DNA of 64,000 nt from Manduca sexta. Its lineage: Eukaryota; Arthropoda; Insecta; Lepidoptera; Sphingidae. Each line of letters starts with the position of its first letter. Within the stretch, counting starts at the first letter, position 1. The notes under the pieces were generated by a model, which ran no database searches, was not told the origin of the DNA, and was given only the letters and a program-made list of their open reading frames with translations. The stretch covers positions 9,343,556 through 9,407,555 of the forward strand of contig NC_051116.1 of assembly GCF_014839805.1 (NCBI RefSeq), given 5' to 3'. This document shows positions 10,901 through 22,900 of this stretch, piece after piece. A program made the position numbers and the translations under genes.

Positions 10901-13900
10901 CTAAAAGTTGCAATTTTCAACCAAACATACATCGCTAATCCTGCCACCATAACCAGGAGAAATGTAGTTAATAATACCATCAGGTGTGCTACTTATAAGG
11001 TATTTTATTGTATTGGCCTTTTTATAATCTTGAATAATAAACGAATCTCACGTATTGTTTACGTTAAGACTATTACATCATGACGTCACACCATTTATTT
11101 GTCACGTGACTTAGCGTTTCAGCGGGAAACACAAAATGTATTTATTAAAACTGTCTTTTTGCTATTAAAATGGCTCTAAATATAAAAAAAATAATTGTAA
11201 AGCGTATCTTTAGAGACTCTAGAACATTTTAAAGTACTTTACAAAAAATTGTCAAATACCCAATTGTGTATAGAGATGTACCGGTTTGACAAAACGATAA
11301 ATCTAATTACCGATAATTAATTATTGAAACATTTTAATATATTCGATTTGTGAGGCGATATGTTCCTTAATTATTATAATAATATTTAATCGAGCAGTGG
11401 ATGTGTCTCAAATAAATAAGTAGTTAGTTTTAGGACTAAATTGATTATAGATCAAGTCGTCTATGAAAAAAGTTTTTTTTTTAGTTTTTAATTCGTATTG
11501 ATTTACTTTGTTTATTTAGATTCTATATTAGCGACCCGCCCTGGCTTCGTACAGATAGCAGAGCATAATATATTATGCGAACATTTATTTTTCTGTCGTA
11601 CAAAATATTTATGAATTATACATATAAAAAGTAGCGTTCTTCTCACTCCCTCCATCCGGGGGCCTCAAACTCTCTCCATATTAAATTACGATCGGATCCG
11701 CCCGTGCGAAAGATTTTCCGGGAAAAGGGTCCCGCTAAATATTTTTCCGAATAAAAATAACCCTATGTTGAATAAAATCGATTTTTGTATAAATGATCGA
11801 TATAATCGATCCAGAATCTAGTCAAGTAGTATCCCTAATTCTTACTTCATTTTTCAATTCAATTTAATGTCACTCACAATCAAAATGAGGAAATAAATAA
11901 TATGAACTAAAAATATTTTTTTATTTGTTTAATTTAATCTTACATGCCCCAAGAGTCTACCAAAAGTGTGTAAAATATGCCATGCTTCTGATGAAGCGTG
12001 AATGCTCAACAGTGCGCCTCTGTCTGTCTCTTCGGGGAATACGTACGACGTACGTATATATAGAAAATACATAAAATCTGAAGGGTACTCTTAGAGGATG
12101 TAAATACTATAACTACATAATTAGGTACCTTTTTACTTATAAAAAATTATATGAATCAAGTCTTAAAATAGCCTGATTTACGTATAAAATAATCTGATAC
12201 CTATATAGTGATGAATCTTTAGGGCTTATGTATATTAGATAGGTACTTATATCAATAAAAAGCATATTTAAAGCGTAAATGATAGGACTATATCTACCTT
12301 GAACATTGAAAAGCTTTCAATGTTTACTATCAATTATAACCTCAAAATCTCATTGTTTTTTTGGATTAATGCGATATCCCAGCTTGTCCGTTATATAAAT
12401 AATATGTCATGAGAATTTATTAATGATTCTAAATATTACAAACATTTTTCCATTGCTGTTGGTTGCAGGGCGAATTATGTATGGGCACAGAACAATGTCC
12501 TTTAGTACTGATTGTACCAAAGCTGTTATACCAAAATTAACTGTCAAAATTAAGATCGCATTGACAATTGAATCGCATCAGTAGAACAGTGGACTTTACG
12601 ATCGTTAAGCTATGTCGAGGCTACCGAACCAACTAGGAAACGTGTTTTGGTTCAGAGCCAATAATAAAACATTTTCAGTATAAAATGAATATGCAGAAGA
12701 AAAATGGGTAAAATTTATCAACGTCTCACGTCTGAACAATGGAAACTTTAAGATATAAGTGTATAAGGAATGTATCCGTACCAAAAGTGGGAGAAACAAC
12801 AACTGATTTATTCTTCAATACTTACTTATAGCTGCGTTTTTTGTTAAACTTTTATGTGAAGAATACAATGTTAGTCATATACGATTAGGTCTACTATAGG
12901 CATTGTGTTTTGTGAAATCATCAGAAAACACTAACAATATGCTATTCAAAATGTAGCCAATATCGAGTAATAACAATTCAAACTTCTTACAGAAGCTACC
13001 TATTCTCTAAGATTGCTATTTACATTGGACGAAGATACAATAATAATTTAATATCATGTAGTTTTACGAGTAGACTGAAGTTATACGTTGTGGTACTCAC
13101 AGAGCACGTTGAGGTAGTACCCGATGGAGGAGTAGTCGGTGTCGAGCCACGTGGCGCGGCAGCGGTACCAGCCGGCGTGCGAGCCGCGCAGCGCCGCCCA
13201 GCGCAGCGTCGCCGACCCGCGCGCCGTCTCGTCGCCGCCGCCCTCCAGCGGCGGGGGGGAGCTGCACCACCACAATACAATATGAAATAGTCGGGGTAAT
13301 CTCTGAAAATATGACACTCCAAGCTTAATGTCTCAAGCTTGTCATTCAAAGCAATAAATAAACCGACCTGGTGGGATCCGCATCGTCCCGCTGCCACCAG
13401 GCGCGCGCCGGCGGGTTGGCGTCCACGTCGCAGCGCAGCGCCGCCGCGCCGCCCGCCGACAGCGACACGCCGAACCCGGGCCAACGCGATATCACGAACG
13501 ATGGCGGGTCTGAACACATACACTATGTTACCAGGAACGTCAGTGATATGAAGGTTTTTTATAGCTTTTATACGGGCAGGACAAAGTGACCCCACCTGAT
13601 GTTAATAAGGTGGGACCCATGTTTTGATTGACTAAAGATGTTTATCCCGCGCCCATCGACACAATAGTTAGAATCTGACGAAGGTAACTTTATTAGTAAG
13701 TAAAATTTCTTAATTCTTTTTAGAAAAGTCAAGAAATCGAAGTTGTTTAAGGTGTAAAGGAATTTACAAAGATGCGTTTATATATTTTATATTTATTAAA
13801 ATCTTATATAAGTAACTACAATTCATGAAGTGTTTCCATTTAGTTTCTATATTATAATTACTTTTAAATTTAAAAAAAAACTGGCTAACACTTTTTTTAT

Positions 13901-16900
13901 CTTTGCTATCTATTTTAGAGTAACCCAACAACAGACTTTAATTGCAATTACTTATTGTATTTAATTTTAGTAGATGAACTCACACGTGACATGTATCTCT
14001 AGCTTGGCGGTGAGGAGCTGGTACGGCGCGGCGGAGGCTGCAGGCGCGGGGGTGCCGGCGGGGGCGGGCGCGGGGGAGGCTGCCGCCGGGCGCCGCTGCT
14101 TCGCCTCGCACTGCAGCGTGGCGTTGTGCAGCTCGCGCGCCGCCGTCACCACCGCGTGCGACCACCACATACCCTCTGCACAGTGAGGACATCATATATA
14201 CCGCTTCGTCCCTTGGTTGGGTTGTCGTATAAAACGCTACTACACATCCTATCCTAGCAAGGAATGATACCTATGTATTTATCAGGCATAAATCAAGAAC
14301 CTGGACAGCAAGATCCTAATTCAATAAATCGTTACCTGAATTTGGGATCAAATCCCTGATTTTACAATTTGAAACCCAACTAAATGCCTCTCGATCACCA
14401 AAGGAAGAAATCTTTAAAATATCCTTTAATTTATTTGTAGCAATTAACACTACCCTCATAAATATGATAGTAGACTTAATTGCACATTGGTAAATGAAAC
14501 AGTTCTGCATTGTACCAACTATATAGAACGTATATTACCTATTGGAATTGAATGAATGAACTCGAAAACAAATTACTTGGAATAATTTAACTCGTTCCAT
14601 TTAATCATAGGGAGTGAGATCAGTAATACAGCTGTGTTAATGATGGATTGATTTGCATTGTGATATGACATATGCTTAACTACGTTTATGGTCACAGGAT
14701 TTCTCTAGCGCCTACGTCATATTGCTATTGGTAGCCACTGAAATCCAGTTGACATGAGTTAACGTCAAAGAACAGCTTTTGTCAGGACGGTCACTCAGCT
14801 GTTGCGGAGTGGACGAGAAACTACCGTATTCCGTTCTTCTTCGTTGCACTTTGTTTATGTGTTATCTTTTGTATCATCATCATATTAGCCCTGCATTATA
14901 AAGCAACCCACTGTTGGGCACGGGCCTCCTGTACTACTGAGAGGGATTAGGCCTTAGTCCACCACGCAGGCTTATTGCGAATTGGTAAACTTTATACACC
15001 CTCAAAATTCCTATACAGAATTTCTCAGGTATGCCGGTTTCCTAACAATGTTTTCCTGCACCATTAAAGCAAGCGATAATTCACAAAGAATACTCGTACA
15101 CACATTTTTTTTTAAATCACAGGTGTGTACCCTTGGTATTTGAACCTGCGGACATTCGTTTCAGCAGTCTGTTCCACAACCAACTACGCCATGGCCGCCA
15201 CCTTTTGTATGCTAGCCAGTAAATGTTTCTTTCAATTCTAGAACAAGGATTAAGGCTGATACACATACCGACAGTGTAGTTGGTGTGGTGCACTCGAAGG
15301 TACGGCCGGTGATCGAGCGAAGGTTCCAGAGCCAGCAGTCGCCATGACAGCTCCGGTGGGGGCGCGCCACCTGCATCAGTATGTGGTCATCAAGATTGAA
15401 GTACGCAATCACGCTGATCATTTTCAAGGATAAATGCTAAACTGTAGAAGAAGTCTATGTAAGTAACTGGAAATTATTATTACCATAAGTTCATCCATTC
15501 TTAGTATAAGTAGTTATTATATTTCAGGAACATGAGACAGGAAATGTCGGACCCTAACGTGCATTGCATAACTACATCTAACTATGAGACCAAAAATTGT
15601 TAAATATATTCATACCCTACGCTTCGTCATACTGGCACGAATACATTATCTTACGTCAATTGGTTGAAGACCTACATAGTACATAATAGCAGTTATAGAC
15701 TGTCCTACAATCTTCTAACTATTACTTATAAATGAACAAGAGTAAATATAACAGAAGCGTCTATTGTTGAATATTAACTTACCCTCAGCAACGCACCGCA
15801 CCTCCAGCTCGGTCTTGTCCCTGACGGGCACCCAGGTGTTGCCCGCGTCCAGCCGCCGTCCGTCCACGGCGAGGTACACTGACCGCACCGCCTCTGAACC
15901 ATACAGTATGTGCTCTTCATACAAGTCCATCAAAATTTTAATAACAAAATCATTATCATTTGCCAAAATATTTGGTTCGAAATTTCCAAAAGTTGGCGGG
16001 ACCAGTAGTTTCTGAAGTGGTCTGGGTGAGGATTTATCTCATAATATTAATGTTCGGAACTATTTAATTACAAAAAATGTATCTAACTATAATCGCGAGT
16101 AAATCAATTACTTTGTATTCCTAAGATTTCTTTATTATTTTTCCGCTCTATAGCATATGTATATATTATTCTGCACAGACAATTGAACTTTATAACTTGA
16201 TGTCATATAATTGTATAATCATTCGATTAAATTAGAACAACTGACGAATGCACTTCACGTGTTACCTTGTAAATTTCGTTAATCACTTAGACTTGAGCTT
16301 ATATGTTTCGTACTATATCTCACCATAAATCAGCAACTTGGTAGGTTTCCCAGAGACAGTGTTACCGGCGCGGTCGACTCCTGCGCAGCGCCACGCGCCG
16401 GAGTCTCCTCTAGTAGCTCGTCCGACCACGGCAGACGTTCCCTCGCGCCACACCGGCTCGCCACCACCTCCCGGGGAGGACGGCAGGTTTAGTAGCTAGG
16501 GAGGTTTAGTTTGAAAGTATATTATTCGCCAAATAACTTGAGCACATTATCGCGTTTTCGGGATTTTTTTTCAACCTAGGTGTATTTACGTAAAAAATAA
16601 ATCTCCCAGCATGATGTGTACGCAAGTTGTCCACTATTATAACAGTATATGGTTGGAATTTATGCTTATTTTACTATGAAGGTTATCGTCTCATTGGTTT
16701 AGTAGTAAGATAATTGAAAGAGATTTAACACGTTTTCGTTAAGGAGAAATACTCGCTTCCTCTAAATGGATCTAGAACGGCGCTGACGAACCTACTTCAA
16801 TGGCAATTAAAGTTATATAACGTTGTAAATGGAGATATCAATAAGGAATTACCATAGGAAAGAGTACATACCTCGCTATCCTTGTACCAGCGCAGGTCGG

Positions 16901-19900
16901 TGAGATCGGTGCCATTGGTCAGGTCGCATGGGATGACTGCGCGCGCGTGCGCTTCTACCAACAACTCGCGCTCGAGCTTCGGCGCCTGACACAATAACAA
17001 AAGATTGTAAGGTAACGGAACCACAGATAGCCCACTTAGTTTTATAATTTACAAACTAAATCATGATAGATGGAAACCAAAGATTTAATGCATCCAAAAA
17101 GAGTTATCTAACTGAATGAAATCATAAATATTGAAATTTAGTCAAAATAAAAAGAAAGAAATGATTTGATGACGTTGATAAATATTTTTGGTATGAAAAC
17201 CGTGCTAGCTTTCAAAGTCAGTGTGTACCTGTGCGGTGTTGGGTTGAGCGCGCGGCTGGTCGTGCTGGTGCAGGCGCGCGGGCGGCTGCTGCGCGGGCCG
17301 GATCACGAAGGTGTCGAGGCGCGAGGAGGCGCGCGGGCCGGGCGCGGCGCCCGCGTCCCCGATCGCATCCCGGACCGCGCCGCGGATGTTCAGGATTGTG
17401 TCGCCGGTCTTCACGCGACGGCTGGAGGTTGCCGGCTACACACAGATACTCAAATAAAACTAAGTCAAGAGCACTGATAATTGCTTCGTATGTAAATTGA
17501 GTATGTACCGCAAAATCTAGGAATGTAGTAAGATATTTCTTGCCGGTCGTAATTTTTTTTGGGCTTCACTTTACTGAGCATTGGCTGCTGTGTAACTATA
17601 AACTAATTTAGTAGAAAAAAAATCTTTAGCTCACTTGACCTGGTCACACACAAGTGTAATTTTTGTTTATTGATCTTACCTTAGTACCAGCATCCCACTG
17701 ATGCGCGCTGCTTCTCTTCTCCCGGTCAGCGGCATCATGGGGCGCGTTGGTTCCAGCACTGGTGACGTCATCGCGCAGCGGCGGGTACAAGGGCGCGTCT
17801 CGCACCAGTTCTGCGTCAAGTTCGGCGGGGAGCGGCGCGGGGAGAGCGGCGTGCGGCGCGGGGGCAGGGGACCGCTCCGAGCTGCTCCACTCGCCCAGGG
17901 AGAAGGGCAGGACTGCAGACAAACACGTTGGTGAGTGGTACAGGTAGTTGAGTTCGGAAGCATACCTCCACAGGAGTCTGGGTTTAGGTAAAACTTTAAG
18001 TCTTGTGTTTAGCTCACTCTGATCAGGATTCACGTATATCACAGGGAACGTCAGGTTCAACAACACGTAAAGGGTTCAGGCCAAGTCGTAAGAGGGTTTG
18101 TTAAAGTAAACAGTACGATAAGTAGCCCCCTGACTGCGTGCAGTTACCATGATAGCCGATGCACTACAAAATGATTTCCGATATTCTCTATTTAAAGTCT
18201 ATTTCCGTAACATTATATACAGCATCGTTAATTATCGTGTATACGAGTAATTCTAATCCGGACAACTTAAATCTATTTACCAAATTTTAAAAAATGACAT
18301 TTCTTGACTTAAGAACCAAATCGAAAACTTCAGAGGTATCACGGTCTTAATACACCGCCTAGACATGAGGGCAAATAAAACACGACAACTATGTAAAAAG
18401 CAGTATATATCTCCCGGCCGCTAAACGACCTCCGATTTGTTTCGAAACTCCGCGCCACATTTCAGTTGTTAACGAAACTTAATTTATATAATTCGCGCTG
18501 AAAAATATTTGTGTGAAAACTTTGTGACGTTACAAACGACTCGTGAGGCGGGACGCGGGGCGCGGGGTGCGGCGGCGGGGGCGCAATTTGTTTCTCGTTT
18601 TGTAATGATTGGTTACACGTGACGAGTTGCTGACTGCAGACTTGCTAGTTTACTCTCGCATATTTATGGACTAACTTGTACCATAATGTCGTACGATTAA
18701 CCTGTAAAGTGAAAAAATATAATAATGGGAATCTATTTTACTGACCACGTCATGTTTTAGTGGTTCACTTTTATGCTTTTACAATCTCAAGTTGAGTTAC
18801 ACTTAACAGCTTTCGTAACGCAAAGAGTACTAAGCAATGTGAAACACAAGAGTCTCAGACTAAGACAAATTTTATTAGATTTAGTAGTTACTATTAAACT
18901 CTTTCGTGACTTGTCGTATTAGTTACTAGCCAGGTCAACTCTCCCGACAGCTCGCACGGTGTACCCAAGCCGCACAGGGAAACGTATTTTTCATATAACA
19001 AGAAACAAAGTTTATCTGAAGCGGCACGGTTTAATTCACGCCCCAAAAATAAAAAGAAGGGGAGAAACGCTAAGTAATTTATCAGTGAAGTTAAAGTTAC
19101 GAATACGAAGGGGGTGCGGTAGCGACCCGGGGGGGGGGACCGTAGTTATTATAAAGTAAATCGTGTTACATTGTAATAAAGTGTAAACAGCGCGGAGGGA
19201 CTGCCCAGCTATCATCAAAGTGATGCTCCCCCCCCCCCCCCCCCCGCACCGCCCGCACTCAGCCCTAAATATTTGATGTCAATACTCGCGCTGAGTACGT
19301 GTTGTACATCTCGTTTACAAGCGGAGTGTTTCACGAGTGTGTCGATCATTCGATTTATTTGAAACAACACTAGAGTACGTACCCAATGGTTTTATTGAAA
19401 TTGAATTATATATGCAGTACATTTAGGTTTAAAATGAACTTTTGTTCACATTTAAACGATATTAATCACTTGTATCTATTGTGGCTTTCGGGACTTAATT
19501 TAAAACTATGTACAATTCTAAAAATATCTACTAGAATTCTCTATTGTCTTTAGTACAACAAAATAGCACAATAAGTTTGTTAAACATGCAAATACAGAAC
19601 CTTTGCCCTAGACACAACTTTCTAGTCAGCGCCATCAACAAATTTTCTCACGGGAGCAAGTTACCGGGATAAGAAGTAGCCTTATCCAGTACATGGTCTC
19701 TGTGTATGGCAAATTTCATCCAAATCCGTTAAGTTGCTTCTGAATTTATTTCTAACACACATCCAAACATTGTCACGAGTTTTCTCATTTATAATGTAAG
19801 TGAGATAACATAAGATAGTAAAAAGTAAGATAATTTCGTCAATGTAAGAATAAATTTAAAATATAGGAACTCATTCGAGGTGGACACGTTTGCATGTAAT

Positions 19901-22900
19901 GTGATTGCGATAAATAAGTCATATCTACCTGTTAAATATCACATAAAAGAAGCAATATATTTAGTATACAAAGTTTCTTGCTACACGTCATTTCTCCTTG
20001 ACTTCCCTACCTTTACTATCAGATTCTTTAAAGGAACTGAAAGTCAAAAAGCCTCAGTGGAGCCAAGACCTAAAATATTCACTGTTCCTTACATTCAAGT
20101 AGTATTTTTCCCGCCAAAGACTTAGCGTTACTCGGGGCATTCACTCCATTCATTCACTCGGAGTCGCGGGTGGAATAACACCTCCATTCATAACGTAGTG
20201 ACGAACGCGTCAGGTATTGCGATCTACCTACAGCTTACCGCCTTTTCACTCAGTGTAGGCATTTTCAGAGAAAAACTCGAAACAAAACGGTTTGTTTTAC
20301 TAGTTTTTCTCGCGGCCCCGTCCGCGTAACTCTAATTTTCGGGATAAAAGTACGCTATAGAATTCTAAGCTAATGTGGTTTCTATTAGTGAAAATCGGTT
20401 GAATCGTTTTTGAGTTTATCCGTTACAAAGAGAAATACTAATAAATTAAACATTTTCTTTTTATAAATATTAGCTTAGATAAAGTAAAATAGATTAATAT
20501 CGACATATACTAGGTAATTCGTGTTTCACACACAGAGCCCGTTTAGAATACCACTTATACATTGTCTTTTCATGCCGCCAAACCGCAGTATGAAAATGCT
20601 AGTGTTCATGTTAGAAGGACGTAGTCGCAAGTGTAATTATGCTTTGTCATTCAAAGTCGCGGGTTATGTTACTACTGTTTCAGGTATGGACCAAACCGAT
20701 ACCGAGTAAGTTATTTTTTTTCGACCGGTTCAAATATTGACTGACGCACTTCACGTAATTGTACCTTTACTCCTCATCATTGTTCTAGTCGGTTTTAGAT
20801 ATATCCTAAAGCAGCTCCTAGACTACAGCGTGAGATTATTCAATAACTGACGGACCAGTACGACGAAAAAAGTTGTCATACACGGATCCAGGACCGAGCA
20901 AGATACAGGTGAGTGCGTGTGTTTCCACGCAACAAGTCGCCGTTCCGCGGAAGGTATTTGATGAATTATTAACAAAGCCATTACTTTCGGCCGCACGCGA
21001 GGGCCCTCGACTGTTCTCACTTAATAGATTTAATCTTGTTAAGTCCCCGAGGAAGTGGTCTGGATACGGTCACACGCACACACTCACGCACGCGTAATAT
21101 CGTTTAATCATAAATGTAATAAAGTGAATGTAAACAGTTCAGAACATAGTTTATGTTTATGCTAAGCTATATTAATATTAGCAATGTACGCACTACACGT
21201 TAGACACTTTACAGATCTAAAGGCCTGACATGTCATGTCGTGCCCCCTTTATAACTTTATGAAAGGTTGATGGTGTAACTATCTTTTCGTCATTGGTCTT
21301 GCACTTAACATTACAATATTAGGGGAAATAGTATTCAAAATCTATCCAGCTACTTATACGGAATTTTTAAATTAATTTAACAGTCGGCTTGTCCATAGTT
21401 TAAATAATAAATTTATTTATTTGAAATTAATATATTTGAAATTCTCCTACACGAACATTCACTTTGGACTAAAACCTATTGTCTAAGATTTCTCGTACAA
21501 TTACCGCATGCATGTTCGAGCGGCTGCCAATCGTTCGTGGTGTCACACACTCGCCAGCTCTATTGCAGAGCGCCGCAAGACGACCGACGGAGGCGTGAGA
21601 GCGGACGCTTTTGAAATTTTGAACCTTGTATTGTTAGAAACGTGATAGTTTAATATTAAGTAGAGATATTATTATAAATTAGAAACAACGGAACGTCGAA
21701 CCTTGCTTCACCCATTAGTCCGTCAGCATTATAGCCTAACGAGTCAATCTGCTATTTATGTAGGACCTAATGGAATATTTGGGTTTTCGTAACAATTATG
21801 AATGATTTTTTTAATACCATATGATGATGTAATTCATTTATATATAATTGCAAAATATTCATATTAATTTGTATGAAATACATGTTCCAAGTAATTCTTG
21901 AATTATTTACTGCAACGTTATGAATAAAATAGGGTACCGGACTCATTTTTGCTCTTTACTTTTATCAAATATTTACATAATATAAATTATAACACAGAAG
22001 GAATTTTTAAAATCCGGTAAATAATCAACAAGTTATAAGTCTTTGAATTTCGATGGAAGGGGTAGTTAACAAAAAACAGAAAAGAGACGAAATACCCACA
22101 TGTGACGTCATCGGGAATAATGACGCGTGCGAAAGAAAGAGATGAAGCGATATCCCCACATCGCGCCCACTTCTGCACGTTACAATATTTTAAATATGAA
22201 TTACTCGCTCATTTTTTAACCAATTTTATGCAGTTTTCGCAGGAGTACTTCTTTTTCATATTATTAACCATTATATATAGAATAATGGACAAAATCAAGC
22301 ATAGGCCGGTCCCCTATTGTGATTCGTGTTATAATTAAACAAAACTAACATTTATAATAACAGTGTGGTTTAGTATTAAGCAATAACATTATTTATATTT
22401 CTTTGCAATAATTCTAAAATGTATTTATTCATTAAATCCCTTGTAATAACTCCATTATCTTACAGAAAACTTAGTGTTCATAGAAATTCATTTACAATTA
22501 TCATAAATTTTCACGAATTATCAGCACAACACAAAATGAATAACGATCTACAAACCGTTTGAAACCATTACACGCCCGCCTAGAACAAATTATGGGAAAA
22601 GAAATATTGAATTTGAAGGTGTTACAATATACAATATGTTGCCTGGAAAGATAAAGAATTCTGCAACAACCACTGTTTTTAAAAGGAGATTGAAGGAGTA
22701 TATTCTGGAAAATGTTATGTGACCCAAGATATGCTAATTTATCGATGCCGCATCCAGTCGCTGTATTCCGTGTTTCTCGGTTTGCGATGTTTTTGTGCTT
22801 GTGACAAATTTGAGTTATATCTAACCGCTTTGGACTTGTATTTTGATGCATCGTCTGTTGTACGCTCGCAAAATGTATGTTATACTTAATGTAATTTCTC

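Larger units (their letters stand above)
8483..11262. mobile_element. Decayed ISL2EU-type DNA transposon
   Basis: Perfect 13-bp terminal inverted repeats: TGGGTATTTGACA at 8483-8495 and its reverse complement at 11250-11262. They are flanked by AT on each side (8481-8482, 11263-11264), fitting a 2-bp AT target duplication. Inside are two convergent pseudogenes, a YqaJ-domain nuclease on plus and a DDE_Tnp_4 transposase on minus, with about 65 bp between their stops. From my knowledge of the ISL2EU superfamily, a transposase paired with a YqaJ protein and AT target duplications are its hallmarks; that assignment should be confirmed against Repbase. The copy is inactive: both genes carry stops and frameshifts and the transposase lacks its N-terminal part. 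Confidence 0.75.
8001..13100 (-). other. 5.1-kb intron between exons 10 and 11
   Basis: Mostly transposon-derived. It contains the ISL2EU-type element (8483-11262), a possible retroposon tail at 11521-11690 and a hAT-like start CAGGGCGGGCC at 8129 without a clear partner end. The part 11700-13100 shows nothing recognisable. Confidence 0.6.

Noticed and set aside
13020..13595. 191-codon minus-strand frame spanning exons 9 and 10
   Set aside because: It is in the wrong frame for both exons and runs across a real intron; the Ig cysteines and tryptophans appear only in the spliced frames.
20694..20715. Tiny plus-strand exon between a cag acceptor and GTAAGT, opening MDQTDTE
   Set aside because: Splice-like boxes of this size occur by chance; no partner exon with matching phase was found.
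20828..20908. Plus-strand exon-like block with acceptor and GTGAGT donor
   Set aside because: All three frames contain stops; without transcripts a non-coding exon cannot be supported.
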